DNA of 64,000 bases from Algoriphagus aquimarinus (lineage in GTDB: Bacteria; Bacteroidota; Bacteroidia; Cytophagales; Cyclobacteriaceae), in contig NZ_FOKK01000021.1 of the NCBI RefSeq assembly GCF_900112005.1, positions 1 through 64,000 of the forward strand, written 5' to 3'. This document shows positions 33,440 to 42,728 of this stretch, piece by piece. A model generated the notes under the pieces. The model made no database searches, was not told the DNA's origin, and saw only the letters and a program-made list of their open reading frames with translations. Numbering within the stretch: the first letter of the stretch is position 1; each line of letters starts with the position of its first letter. Position numbers and translations under genes: made by a program.

Positions 33440-34503
33440 AGTTTGACTTAGATCCACTACTTAGGCCACACATAGCCAACTTACAACCCTATACTTCTGC
33501 CCGTGATGAATACACTGGGAAAGAAGGCGTGTTTTTGGATGCAAATGAAAATCCTTACGGTTCTATTACCGATCAGGATTACAATAGATATCCAGATCCA
33601 TATCAGCTAGAGCTTAAAGCTGAAATTGCCAAAATCAAAGACGTAAAACCTTCTCATATTTTCTTGGGAAACGGTTCAGATGAGGCAATTGACTTGCTTT
33701 TCCGTGCTTTCTGTAATCCAGGAATTGATAATGTGATTCTTCTACCTCCTACTTACGGGATGTATGAAGTGAGCGCAAATATCAATGATGTAGAAACTCG
33801 AAAAGTCCCTTTGACTGAAGATTTCCAACTTCAGCCGGACAAAATTCTTGCAGCAGTAGATGCGCATACCAAGATAATATTCGTGTGTTCTCCAAATAAC
33901 CCTAGCGGGAATAAGGTGAAGAGAAACGATATTATACGTTTGCTTCAGGAGTTTAATGGATTGGTAGTCGTAGACGAAGCCTACATTGATTTCAGTGACG
34001 AGCCGAGCTTCACCACTGAACTGGGTAAATATGGAAATCTCTTAGTAATGCAGACATTTTCCAAAGCTTGGGGCCTTGCTTCCTTGCGATTGGGAATGGC
34101 GTTCGCATCTAAGAAAATGATCAAGATTCTGAACAGAATCAAGCCTCCTTACAATATCTCTGGATTGACGCAGGAAACAGTCTTGGCTGCTATCCAAAAT
34201 CAGGATAAAGTTGCCAAAATGACGCAGGATATTCTTGCTGAAAAAGACTTCCTGCAGGGCGAGTTGGAAAAGCTTGACTACATACAGAAGATCCATCCTA
34301 CTCATGCGAATTTCCTTCTGGTGAAAATACCTAATGCAAGTCATGTGTATGATGATCTAATAGAGGAAAAAATCATAGTTAGAAACCGTTCTAAAGTACA
34401 GCTATGTGAGGATTGCCTCAGGATCTCAGTAGGAACAAGATCTGAAAATGAAGCTTTTATCCAAGCTTTGAAGAAAATCTATACAGAAAGCTTTAACCTA
34501 TAA
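33436..34503 (+). CDS. hisC: Histidinol-phosphate aminotransferase
   Basis: The 355-residue fold-type I PLP aminotransferase converts imidazole-acetol phosphate to histidinol phosphate. Motifs are LDANENPYGS at the N-terminus, VCSPNNPSGN, VVDEAYIDF (Asp and Tyr of the PLP site) and the Schiff-base Lys in MQTFSKAWGLASLRLG. A C-terminal Arg in CLRISVGTR binds phosphate. It overlaps hisD by ATGA and is 3 bp from hisB. Confidence 0.96.
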   Translation: MKFDLDPLLRPHIANLQPYTSARDEYTGKEGVFLDANENPYGSITDQDYNRYPDPYQLELKAEIAKIKDVKPSHIFLGNGSDEAIDLLFRAFCNPGIDNVILLPPTYGMYEVSANINDVETRKVPLTEDFQLQPDKILAAVDAHTKIIFVCSPNNPSGNKVKRNDIIRLLQEFNGLVVVDEAYIDFSDEPSFTTELGKYGNLLVMQTFSKAWGLASLRLGMAFASKKMIKILNRIKPPYNISGLTQETVLAAIQNQDKVAKMTQDILAEKDFLQGELEKLDYIQKIHPTHANFLLVKIPNASHVYDDLIEEKIIVRNRSKVQLCEDCLRISVGTRSENEAFIQALKKIYTESFNL

Positions 34504-34506
34504 ACC

Positions 34507-35604
34507 ATGAAGAAGAAAGTACTTTTTATAGATCGAGACGGAACAATTATCAAAGAACCGCCTACCGATTATCAAGTTGATAGCTTAGAGAAGTTGGAGT
34601 TTTTGCCGAAGGCTATTTCTAACCTTCGCAAAATCGCTGAAGAAACTGATTTTGAATTGGTCATGGTGACCAATCAAGATGGTTTGGGAACGGATTCTTT
34701 TCCAGAAAGCACCTTCTGGCCAGCACAATTCAAGATGCTGAAAACGCTGGAGCAGGAAAATATTTTCTTCAAGGAAATCCATGTGGACAAAACCTTTGAA
34801 AGTGAAAATGCCCCTACCAGAAAGCCAAATACGGGGCTTCTGACAGCCTACTTTACTGAAGAATATGATCTTGCCAATTCTTATGTGATCGGAGATCGAT
34901 TGACGGATGTGAAGCTCGCTGAGAATCTTGGAGCAAAAGCTATCTTCATTGGAGAGCCTACTGAAAGGGCGGCATTGAGCACTACGGATTGGGATGAGGT
35001 CTATGAGTTTTTGAAAATGCCTCCCCGCGCTGCTGAAGTAAGTCGAAAGACCTCTGAAACAGACATTTATATCAAGCTAAATCTTGATGGAAACGGACAT
35101 TGTGATATCAAAACAGGCTTGCATTTCTTTGACCACATGCTGGAGCAACTGGGCAAGCATGGTAGCACTGATCTGGAAATCAAAGTAAATGGTGACCTTC
35201 ATATTGATGAGCATCACACGATTGAAGATACAGCACTAGCGCTAGGAGAAGCATATTTGAAAGCTTTAGGAGACAAAAAAGGTATTTATCGCTATGGTTT
35301 TCTTTTGCCGATGGACGATGTCTTGGCACAAGTTGCAATTGATTTTGGAGGAAGGCCTTGGATCGTTTGGGATGCAGAATTTAAGCGAGAAAAAGTTGGT
35401 GATATGCCAACAGAAATGTTTTATCATTTCTTCAAATCCTTCTCAGATACGGCCAAATGCAACCTGAATATCAAAGCTGAAGGAGCTAACGAGCATCATA
35501 AAATTGAAGCAATGTTCAAAGCTTTGGCACGAGCCATCAAAATGGCAGTGATGCGTGATCCTAGAAATATCAATCAACTTCCAAGTACTAAGGGAGTTCT
35601 CTAA
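34507..35604 (+). CDS. hisB: Bifunctional histidinol-phosphatase / imidazoleglycerol-phosphate dehydratase
   Basis: The 365-residue fusion has an N-terminal HAD phosphatase (about 1-165; nucleophile motif [13 protein letters not shown], and [10 protein letters not shown]) joined to imidazoleglycerol-phosphate dehydratase (about 175-365; metal-binding [28 protein letters not shown] and [15 protein letters not shown]). It catalyses two non-consecutive steps of the pathway. The fusion is the form known from Enterobacteria and Bacteroidota. It is the last his gene here; hisHAFI(E) do not follow, and a strong terminator lies at 35652-35702. Confidence 0.97.
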   Translation: MKKKVLFIDRDGTIIKEPPTDYQVDSLEKLEFLPKAISNLRKIAEETDFELVMVTNQDGLGTDSFPESTFWPAQFKMLKTLEQENIFFKEIHVDKTFESENAPTRKPNTGLLTAYFTEEYDLANSYVIGDRLTDVKLAENLGAKAIFIGEPTERAALSTTDWDEVYEFLKMPPRAAEVSRKTSETDIYIKLNLDGNGHCDIKTGLHFFDHMLEQLGKHGSTDLEIKVNGDLHIDEHHTIEDTALALGEAYLKALGDKKGIYRYGFLLPMDDVLAQVAIDFGGRPWIVWDAEFKREKVGDMPTEMFYHFFKSFSDTAKCNLNIKAEGANEHHKIEAMFKALARAIKMAVMRDPRNINQLPSTKGVL

Positions 35605-35651
35605 GCTTCAAGAGATTAGGACCAATTCAATCTCGATAATTGAAATAATTA

Positions 35652-35702
35652 AAGGATTAGGAAAATTTCACAAGAAATATTTTTCCTAATCCTTATTTTT
35701 TT
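35652..35702 (+). terminator. Terminator of the hisGDCB operon
   Basis: AAGGATTAGGAAAA (35652-35665) and TTTTCCTAATCCTT (35681-35694) form a perfect 14-bp stem with a 15-nt loop, followed by ATTTTTTT. It lies 48 bp after hisB and ends before the next ATG at 35715. Confidence 0.9.
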
Positions 35703-35714
35703 GTTCATTTAGTC

Positions 35715-36515
35715 ATGAAACGACTTTTACGTACCCTGACTATTCTTTTATTAATAATTGCAAGTAGCTCATGCTCAAGTAGCATTCAAAATATTGAGCA
35801 TCTTTTTAATGATAAAAAGTACGAGGATGCGATCTCCGATCTGAATCAATACTTATTTTTCCATGTGACTGATGTCAAGGCGCTGCATATGCGGGCTCGG
35901 AGTTATGAAGAAATCGGAGAGCATGAGAAATCCAAAGCCGATTACGAACGAATTATCGCCATTGACGATCAATATGCTCAGGCATATGCAGGTTTGGGAA
36001 AGTTATTGTTTGAGCAAAAAGACTACAAAAATGCTGAATTAAGACTTCTGCGTGCAGCATCGTTAGATTCAAATGATTTTGATATTTTATATCTACTTGG
36101 GCGGTCGAGAATTATGACGGGTAAATTCAAATCGGCAGAAGAGTTTCTAAGACGAGCAACTGAGTTGAATCCGGACCATCCAAAAGTTTATTTCTATACT
36201 GGAATGGCGCTAGCCTACCAAGGAGATGCATTGGGTTGCGCTGCTTCCTTCAATTCTTATGTAAACCGAGAACCTGATAATATGGTAGGGGTATATAACC
36301 GTGGGTTTGCCTATATGAATGCAGGTTATGTAACATGGGCCATTGAGGATTTTAACACAGTCTTAAAGAAAAATCCTAATCATATAGAAGCTATGGCTCA
36401 CAAAGGCATTTGTTTAGCCGCTATGGGTGATTCCGAAGGCTGCTTGCTTCTTCAAACAGCTGCAAACAAAGGAAGCCAATATGCGAAAGATCAACTTGCT
36501 TTTTGTGCTTCTTAA
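35715..36515 (+). CDS. Tetratricopeptide-repeat lipoprotein
   Basis: The 266-residue product has a lipoprotein signal (lipobox IIASSSC, Cys near 20-21) followed by about six TPR units (residues 30-250) with the usual helix pairs, for example AYAGLGKLLFEQKDYKNAELRL and GRSRIMTGKFKSAEEFLRRA with normal A-G-Y spacing. The C-terminal unit is of the Sel1 type (MGDSEGCLLLQTAANKG). TPR lipoproteins are scaffolds at the cell envelope; the partner is unknown. Its 3' end overlaps the convergent ATP-grasp gene by 4 bp. Confidence 0.85.
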   Translation: MKRLLRTLTILLLIIASSSCSSSIQNIEHLFNDKKYEDAISDLNQYLFFHVTDVKALHMRARSYEEIGEHEKSKADYERIIAIDDQYAQAYAGLGKLLFEQKDYKNAELRLLRAASLDSNDFDILYLLGRSRIMTGKFKSAEEFLRRATELNPDHPKVYFYTGMALAYQGDALGCAASFNSYVNREPDNMVGVYNRGFAYMNAGYVTWAIEDFNTVLKKNPNHIEAMAHKGICLAAMGDSEGCLLLQTAANKGSQYAKDQLAFCAS

Positions 36516-37390
36516 ACCAACCTGGCTGCAATAGCTTTTTTGTAAGTAGGAATCGCCTGTTCACAGAGAGCTAGAAACAGGTAAGGCTCGATCATTTCCA
36601 ACTCCATCAAATGGAATTGCCCCTCGACCTCTACCCCATCTACGCGCACGTACAAGCTATCTGATGCAAATTCATCTACTAAGGCCTGACAAGAAGCCAA
36701 CATAGATGCTGAAGGGTCTATAGTCTTGATCGTGCCACCAAAATAATGTTGCACTCTAAAATCTTTTTTTGCTGGAGTTTTCAAAACTGCATGAGAAAAC
36801 TCACCATTGAAAAACAGTAAGGAATACTCTCCTACTTTTTCCACTTCAGAAATGAATGGCTGTACCAAAAATGCCTCTTCGTTTACCCAAGCCTGTACTT
36901 TCCCCACATGTTTATCCCAATCCTCACTAGCAAATTTCAATGTATTCTTTGCTCTCCCACTTACTAAAGGCTTCACAACCCAAGATTCAGATTTAACCTT
37001 CCCTTCTATTTCAACCTTTGAAATCAATCTTCCTTTTTCCAAAATCATCCCGGCGATAACAGGGAAACCTTTTGATTCAATTTCCAAAAGATATCGTTTC
37101 GAAGAGTTCCAAAGGATTGTATCTAAGTTGTTTAGCGTAGGAATCTCATGAGTACGGATAGTTTCTAACCAGGTCAAAAACTCTGGATAGTAATCAAAGT
37201 AGTCCCAAGTAGACTTAATAAATAACAATGAAAACTTACTCCAATCGACTTGAGGATCAGACCAGCTAACGATCTCATGTGAAGTTTTCAATTCGGTTAG
37301 AATTTCAGATAAGATTAGATTTTCATCGACCGTATTGGCATCGTATGCACCAACTGAGAAATAACTTACTATAGCAACATGCCGCTTCAT
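36512..37390 (-). CDS. ATP-grasp domain protein (RimK/glutathione-synthetase-like)
   Basis: The 292-residue cytoplasmic protein has an N-terminal pre-ATP-grasp region (about 1-95) and an ATP-grasp fold. ATP-binding strands are seen in SWVVKPLVSGRAKNTLKF and AFLVQPFISEVEKVGEYSLLFF. The metal-binding end is LYVRVDGVEVEGQFHLMELEMIEPYLFL, in which D, E and E are the expected Mg ligands. Such enzymes ligate a carboxylate to an amine or thiol using ATP. Related proteins are often annotated as prokaryotic glutathione synthetase-like of unknown substrate. No biosynthetic partner is adjacent. Confidence 0.75.
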   Translation of the reverse strand: MKRHVAIVSYFSVGAYDANTVDENLILSEILTELKTSHEIVSWSDPQVDWSKFSLLFIKSTWDYFDYYPEFLTWLETIRTHEIPTLNNLDTILWNSSKRYLLEIESKGFPVIAGMILEKGRLISKVEIEGKVKSESWVVKPLVSGRAKNTLKFASEDWDKHVGKVQAWVNEEAFLVQPFISEVEKVGEYSLLFFNGEFSHAVLKTPAKKDFRVQHYFGGTIKTIDPSASMLASCQALVDEFASDSLYVRVDGVEVEGQFHLMELEMIEPYLFLALCEQAIPTYKKAIAARLV

Positions 37391-37489
37391 TTCTTATATA
37401 TTTTGTGCAAAGCTATACTTTAACCAAAATTTACACCGTACGTTCTTCTAAAATCGGTCTTTAACATTACTTTTGGCCTTTGCGCAATT

Positions 37490-38245
37490 ATGAACCACCG
37501 GAAACTCGTCATCATACCTACTTTCAATGAGAAAGAAAACATCCTGGAGATGATCCATACGGTGATGAACCTTGAGGGTGGATTTGAACTTTTAGTTATT
37601 GACGATGGCAGCCCAGACGGAACAGGTAAACTTGTAAAAAGTCAACAAATCGCCTTTCCTGATAGACTTCACTTGATTGAGCGAAAAGGAAAACTAGGAT
37701 TAGGAACTGCTTACATCACAGGTTTCAAATGGGCCTTAGAGAAGGATTATGATTTCATTTTTGAAATGGATGCCGATTTTTCCCATAATCCCGATGACCT
37801 AATCAAACTCTATAATGTATGTGCAGATAGAAGCTTTGACTTAGCAATAGGTTCCAGATACATCACAGGAGTGAATGTAGTCAACTGGCCAATGGGAAGA
37901 GTATTGATGTCTTATTTTGCTAGTGTCTATGTGAAATTCATCACTGGTTTACCGATCAAAGACGCCACAGCAGGATTCAAATGCTACCACAAATCAGTTC
38001 TTAAAGGAATCAAACTTGACGAAGTACGATTTGTAGGGTATGCTTTCCAGATTGAAATGAAATTCACTTCATGGAAACTGGGTTTCAAAGTCATTGAAGT
38101 CCCAATCATTTTCACGGACCGTACCAAAGGCACATCTAAGATGAGTAGCGGGATATTTAAGGAAGCAGTGTTAGGTGTAATTTTGATGAAGATAAAGAGC
38201 ATTTTTCGCCCTTATAAGATCAATCAAAGCGTATCGAGCGAATAG
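37490..38245 (+). CDS. Polyprenol-phosphate mannosyltransferase-like GT2 (DPM1 type)
   Basis: The 251-residue GT2 glycosyltransferase resembles dolichol-phosphate mannose synthase without a membrane anchor. Motifs are IIPTFNEKENI at the N-terminus, LLVIDDGSPDGTG, MDADFSHNPDDL (catalytic metal DxD) and the DPM1 signature GSRYITGVNVVNWPMGR, then DATAGFKCY. It transfers mannose from GDP-mannose to a polyprenyl phosphate at the inner face of the membrane. nudK at 22525 would hydrolyse the same donor. Its 3' end overlaps the convergent FtsX-type gene by 26 bp. Confidence 0.9.
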   Translation: MNHRKLVIIPTFNEKENILEMIHTVMNLEGGFELLVIDDGSPDGTGKLVKSQQIAFPDRLHLIERKGKLGLGTAYITGFKWALEKDYDFIFEMDADFSHNPDDLIKLYNVCADRSFDLAIGSRYITGVNVVNWPMGRVLMSYFASVYVKFITGLPIKDATAGFKCYHKSVLKGIKLDEVRFVGYAFQIEMKFTSWKLGFKVIEVPIIFTDRTKGTSKMSSGIFKEAVLGVILMKIKSIFRPYKINQSVSSE

Positions 38246-39437
38246 GATCTACTCTAGAAATCACCATTACTGGTATCCAAAGTACCGCAGCTGTCAGCAT
38301 GGTAATTCCAATATTGATCAAGATAAATGCTGGCCAGTTCCAGTCTATTGGCACATAGCTCATGTAATAGCTAGCGGCATCAAGTGGTACCAATTTGAAT
38401 TGATCCTGCAAAAGTCCGATTCCCAGACCTAGTGCATTGCCAATCAATAGCCCTCTTAAAAGTATATTGATTCCGTTCCAAAAGAAGATACTTCTTATCT
38501 GCTTATTCGTAGATCCCAGTGCTTTTAGCAAACCGATCATTTGAGTACGCTCCATGATCAAAATGAAGAGTATAGCTCCCATATTGAAGATCGCTACGAA
38601 GCCGATCAAACCAATAAATACGTAGACATTATTATCCAACAGTTTTAGCCAATCGAAGATCTCTAAAAACTTATCTTGGCTACTTATCAACTTCAAATCA
38701 TAATCCATAAGCTCCTCTATTTGTGGAGTATATGATTCTATATTGTTAAAGTCATCTACAAAAATCTCCATCCCACCTATCTGATCTTTTGTCCAATCGT
38801 TTAGACTTCTGATGGTCTGTAATTCTCCTATTATAATCTTTTCATCGAAATTCTCCAGGTAGGTCTGAAAGATCCCTACCACTTCCACTCGTCTATATCT
38901 TGGAGGATCTTGTACAAAGTAAAGGGTGATTTTATCGCCGACTTTTAGCAAAAGTTTGTTTGCTATAAATTGACTTAGCATTACCTCATTGCTGGTCCCT
39001 TCATCAGGAATCCGAAGCATTCTCCCATCAATCACATATTTTTTGAAACCCAGCGTATCGAAATCCTGCCCAATTCCTTTCATCAGAACGCCTTGCACTT
39101 CTTCATCACCCTTGATCAGTGCTGCTTTATGAGCAAAGGATTGCACTTTGGTGATGAAAGGAAGGTTAAGATGAGTTTGGCTGAATTTGGAATTTTCAGA
39201 AAAAGGAGCTTCCTCAAAAGAATTGCTCATTGTAAAGCGTTGTACCTGATAATGACCGGTGAAACCATAAACCTTCTCCGATACCGTACTCTGAAAACCG
39301 CCTAAAACCATGAACGAAATGAGCGACACAGCTAAGCCTAAAGCTAGGCTTCCTACAGCAATCTTGTGTATGGTGGCCGAAAATCCTCCAGCTTTCTTGA
39401 AACTGATTCTTTTGGCGATGAAATAGGAAAGGTTCAA
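38220..39437 (-). CDS. FtsX-like ABC transporter permease (LolC/LolE type)
   Basis: The 405-residue permease has an N-terminal membrane segment (about 25-50), a large periplasmic MacB-like domain (about 55-270), and three C-terminal helices (about 275-300, 320-345, 375-395) forming the FtsX domain. The MILFILIMERTQMIGLLKALGSTNKQIRSIF block is the coupling-helix signature, split by normal spacing. LolC/E permeases release lipoproteins from the inner membrane, with ATPase LolD encoded elsewhere. The closest use here is lipoprotein or efflux export; assignment beyond FtsX is inference. It is divergent from the NamZ-type gene (39 bp gap). Confidence 0.87.
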   Translation of the reverse strand: MNLSYFIAKRISFKKAGGFSATIHKIAVGSLALGLAVSLISFMVLGGFQSTVSEKVYGFTGHYQVQRFTMSNSFEEAPFSENSKFSQTHLNLPFITKVQSFAHKAALIKGDEEVQGVLMKGIGQDFDTLGFKKYVIDGRMLRIPDEGTSNEVMLSQFIANKLLLKVGDKITLYFVQDPPRYRRVEVVGIFQTYLENFDEKIIIGELQTIRSLNDWTKDQIGGMEIFVDDFNNIESYTPQIEELMDYDLKLISSQDKFLEIFDWLKLLDNNVYVFIGLIGFVAIFNMGAILFILIMERTQMIGLLKALGSTNKQIRSIFFWNGINILLRGLLIGNALGLGIGLLQDQFKLVPLDAASYYMSYVPIDWNWPAFILINIGITMLTAAVLWIPVMVISRVDPIRSIRFD

Positions 39438-39476
39438 AGGACTGCTTTAATTTGTTCGATTAGACCGCAAAATAGC

Positions 39477-40664
39477 ATGAAGCAAACGAAACTTACTCCC
39501 TTTATTTACTTTTTGAGTTTAGCACTGCTAATTCTCAGCAATTCTTTCTCCTCTTTAGCCAAACAAGACACTCCTTTGCCAGGAGCAGAACGTCCTGAAC
39601 TTTACCTGGACCAGCTTCAAGGAAAAAAAATAGGGATAGTTGCTAATCAAACAAGCATTTTGACGCATAGCAACAACAAGCATGTTGTTGATTTTCTTTT
39701 GGAAAAAGGAGTAAATGTTAAAAAAGTGTTCGTCCCAGAGCATGGCTTCCGTGGTCAGGCAGATGCTGGAGAAAAAGTTGATAATACAGTTGACTCCAAG
39801 ACTGGCCTACCTATCATTTCACTTTATGGAAACAACAAAAAACCGAAACCAGAGCAGATCCAAGATTTAGATATTCTGATTTTCGACTTGCAGGATGTGG
39901 GTGTGAGATTCTACACGTATATCAGCACTATGCATTACCTGATGGAAGCTGCAGCGGAGAATGGTAAAAAGGTGATCATTTTCGATAGACCTAATCCAAA
40001 TGGAAATTACATCGCTGGACCTGTGCTAAAAAAGGGCTTTGAAAGCTTCGTGGGCATGCATCCTATTCCAGTCGTCCATGGTCTTACTGTGGGTGAGCTA
40101 GCACAAATGATTAATGGAGAAAAATGGCTAAAAGGTGGATTGAAAGCAGATTTAGAAGTGATTCCTGTGGGAAACTGGGATCATCAGAAAGCTTACAATT
40201 TACCTGTAAAACCTTCTCCAAATCTGCCAAATGACTTATCTATCAAACTCTATCCTAGCACTTGCTTTTTCGAAGGAACTATCGTTTCCCTAGGTAGAGG
40301 TACACATTTCCCATTTCAAGTTTATGGCTATCCAGATCCGAAATTCGGGGAATTCACCTTCACTCCTGTGAGCATAGATGGCATGTCGAAGAATCCTCCA
40401 CATCAGGATAAAAAATGCTATGGAGTGGATTTGAGAGGTGAATCGATGATGCATGAGTTTACGCTGAAGTATCTTCTAGATGCTTATCAAAAATCAGGAA
40501 AAGGTCAGGCTTTCTTCAACAACTACTTTAACACTCTTGCCGGAACAGATCAGTTGAAAAAAATGATCATGGATGGAAAAACGGAAGCTGAAATCACGGC
40601 GAGTTGGAAGAATGATTTGGAAGAATATAGCACACTTCGTAAAAAATACCTGATCTATAAATAA
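39477..40664 (+). CDS. NamZ-type (DUF1343) exo-beta-N-acetylmuramidase-like protein
   Basis: I choose the ATG at 39477 (395 residues), because it creates a signal peptide (MKQTKLTPFIYFLSLALLIL, ending SSLAKQ). The longer frame from 39366 would run into the divergent permease gene. The product matches the DUF1343/YbbC family: GKKIGIVANQTSI, VFVPEHGFRG, DILIFDLQDVGVRFYTYI and FFEGTIVSLGRGTHFPF. One characterised member, NamZ, removes N-acetylmuramic acid from peptidoglycan fragments. It is exported and likely periplasmic, acting in cell-wall recycling. Stopped at 40664, 45 bp before fmt. Confidence 0.88.
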   Translation: MKQTKLTPFIYFLSLALLILSNSFSSLAKQDTPLPGAERPELYLDQLQGKKIGIVANQTSILTHSNNKHVVDFLLEKGVNVKKVFVPEHGFRGQADAGEKVDNTVDSKTGLPIISLYGNNKKPKPEQIQDLDILIFDLQDVGVRFYTYISTMHYLMEAAAENGKKVIIFDRPNPNGNYIAGPVLKKGFESFVGMHPIPVVHGLTVGELAQMINGEKWLKGGLKADLEVIPVGNWDHQKAYNLPVKPSPNLPNDLSIKLYPSTCFFEGTIVSLGRGTHFPFQVYGYPDPKFGEFTFTPVSIDGMSKNPPHQDKKCYGVDLRGESMMHEFTLKYLLDAYQKSGKGQAFFNNYFNTLAGTDQLKKMIMDGKTEAEITASWKNDLEEYSTLRKKYLIYK

Positions 40665-40709
40665 GTACAGGCTGAATTCGAGAATTTCAAACCTGAAACT
40701 AATCCAACG

Positions 40710-41636
40710 ATGAACAAGAACCTTAGAATTATATACATGGGCACACCGGAATTTGCGGTGGCAGGCCTAGAACTACTGGTAGAAAACGGCTGGAATATCG
40801 TGGGTGTGATCACTGCACCCGATAAGCCAAAAGGTCGTGGTCAGAAGTTAATCCCTTCTCCGGTAAAGGAAGCTGCACTTAAACTGGACTTGAATATACT
40901 TCAGCCAACTAATCTTAAATCGCCAGAATTTCAGGATGAACTTCGTGCTCTAAAAGCGGATTTACAAATTGTGGTAGCTTTTAGAATGCTTCCTGAGTCA
41001 GTTTGGAATATGCCTCCATTGGGCACTTTCAATCTCCATGCTTCACTTTTACCAAATTACCGTGGTGCTGCCCCCATCAATTGGGCCATCATCAATGGAG
41101 ATAAGGAAACTGGGGTGACTACTTTTTTCCTCAAACATGAAATCGATACTGGAAGCATCATCTATCAGGAAAAAGTGGCGATTCTAGAAGAAGATGATCT
41201 TGGAACTGTCTATGAAAAGTTGATGAATGTAGGATCAAAACTAGTTCTAAAAACGGTAGAAGACATCGCTGCAGACAAAGTACAGGCGCTACCCCAGGAT
41301 GAATCCAAAGCACTACATCATGCTCCGAAGATTTTCAAAGAAACAGGAGAAATCAATTGGTCTAATTCAGCAGAATCCATTCACAACTTGGTTCGTGGCC
41401 TTTCTCCCTACCCTGCTGCCTGGACTAGATTTGATGACAAAAGCTGTAAAATCTACAAAACGCAGTTTTCAGCAGATCAGAAAACCAACAAAGCGATCGG
41501 AGAACTTCAAACAGACAACAAAAGCTATATAAAAGTCCAAACTGGTGAAGGAGTCTTAGAAATCTTGGAACTGCAGCTGGAAGGAAAAAAGAGAATGAAA
41601 GTGGATGATTTGCTCAGAGGCTACAAATTTTCTTGA
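40710..41636 (+). CDS. fmt: Methionyl-tRNA formyltransferase
   Basis: The 308-residue product formylates initiator Met-tRNA using 10-formyl-tetrahydrofolate. Motifs are RIIYMGTPEFAVAGLELL, the catalytic Asn and His in FNLHASLLPNYRGAAPINWAI, and the Asp downstream in LKHEIDTGSII. The C-terminal domain (about 205-305, NLVRGLSPYPAAW) binds tRNA. All are intact. def (deformylase) is not adjacent. It lies 45 bp after the NamZ-type gene on the same strand and may share its transcript. Confidence 0.97.
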   Translation: MNKNLRIIYMGTPEFAVAGLELLVENGWNIVGVITAPDKPKGRGQKLIPSPVKEAALKLDLNILQPTNLKSPEFQDELRALKADLQIVVAFRMLPESVWNMPPLGTFNLHASLLPNYRGAAPINWAIINGDKETGVTTFFLKHEIDTGSIIYQEKVAILEEDDLGTVYEKLMNVGSKLVLKTVEDIAADKVQALPQDESKALHHAPKIFKETGEINWSNSAESIHNLVRGLSPYPAAWTRFDDKSCKIYKTQFSADQKTNKAIGELQTDNKSYIKVQTGEGVLEILELQLEGKKRMKVDDLLRGYKFS

Positions 41637-41734
41637 TTAGAACTATAAAGAAAAAAGTGAAAATTATTTCATTTTTATCCTGATTTTAAGGAACTTGAGT
41701 CCATTATTTAAACAAATTTTTAAATCCTAAACTC

Positions 41735-42664
41735 ATGAAAAATCTCAATCGCAGTTTCATTATTTTGCTTTTTTTCACTTCCATTTCATTTTCTACAGAA
41801 GCTCAAATCCTCAAGAAAATCCAAAATGCCGCCAATAGAGGTGTAGAAAAAGCTATACAACAAAAAGTAGAAAAGGAAGCAACTAAAATCACTGAGAAGC
41901 AGCTTGAAAAGTTGTTCTCAGATATGTATGGTGACAGCGAGGATGGAGCACCGGGAGGTCTCGATATGAGCAAAATAATGAAAGGAATTGGTGAGCCTGT
42001 GGACACAGAAAGCCAATATGATTTTTTTGGGCATCTGGTTTTTGAAATAATAAGCACCGACGAAAAAGGAAAGACAGAAGATCCAGTTTTATTTAAATCA
42101 TACTTAGCAGAATCTAGAGATTATACCGGCATGGAGCTAGTGGATCCTAAAAACCCAAATGCTATGACCTCTATGGTTTTTGATATCAAAAATCAGGCAT
42201 CGATAGTCTTCCTAGACAACAAAGGGAAAAAGTCCAGTTTAGCGTACAAAATGGACTTTGACGAGGTGAATGCGGCAGTTGAAGAACAAATGGAAAGCAA
42301 TGAGGATGAGTATGAAGTGACACTAGAGAAAACTGGAAAAACGAAAGATATCTTGGGCTACGCTTGTGAAGAATATCATATGCTAAGTGAAGATGGTGAA
42401 GGGTATTATTGGGTAACTGCAGAGCCTATAGGAGGTTACTCCTCTTTCTGGAGTGGAAACAGTCCGATGATGACATCCAAAGCCCAAGAAAGATATGCTG
42501 AGCAATTTAAAAATATGCCGAAGGGCAGTTTCATGGAATTAAACTATACCTCCAAAGATTCTGAAACGGTCAATATGAAAGTAATAGAAATTGACGAGTC
42601 GTCTCCGAAGTCATTAACTATGGCTGAATATCCAAACATCATGAAATCTATGGAACAGCAGTAA
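41735..42664 (+). CDS. Exported DUF4412 domain protein
   Basis: The 309-residue product has a signal peptide (about 1-23, ending FSTEAQ). A helical, charged stretch follows (about 25-75, ALFKKIQ-like repeats with many Lys/Glu), then the DUF4412 beta-rich domain (about 95-300). Its signature KTKDILGYACEEYHMLSEDGEGYYWVTAE carries the conserved GY-C-EY pattern, here shown only as the phrase ILGYACEEYHM. The family is of unknown function and common in Bacteroidota as periplasmic or outer-membrane-facing proteins. A terminator overlaps its stop codon, so the gene ends its own transcript before folA. Confidence 0.82.
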   Translation: MKNLNRSFIILLFFTSISFSTEAQILKKIQNAANRGVEKAIQQKVEKEATKITEKQLEKLFSDMYGDSEDGAPGGLDMSKIMKGIGEPVDTESQYDFFGHLVFEIISTDEKGKTEDPVLFKSYLAESRDYTGMELVDPKNPNAMTSMVFDIKNQASIVFLDNKGKKSSLAYKMDFDEVNAAVEEQMESNEDEYEVTLEKTGKTKDILGYACEEYHMLSEDGEGYYWVTAEPIGGYSSFWSGNSPMMTSKAQERYAEQFKNMPKGSFMELNYTSKDSETVNMKVIEIDESSPKSLTMAEYPNIMKSMEQQ

Positions 42665-42686
42665 TTCTGTTCCATTTTGTTTTTTC
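42651..42686 (+). terminator. Terminator overlapping the DUF4412 stop codon
   Basis: TGGAACAG (42651-42658), an 8-nt loop containing the TAA stop, and CTGTTCCA (42667-42674), followed by TTTTGTTTTTT. An 8-bp perfect stem starts inside the coding region. Confidence 0.85.
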
Positions 42687-42728
42687 TCGGGGATAGGCCT
42701 GTTATCTTCAAGGCAAGAAGCATTTTGC

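Noticed and set aside
41658-41671. TGAAA/TTTCA hairpin after fmt as a terminator
   Set aside because: Five A-T-rich base pairs only; expected by chance in this composition.
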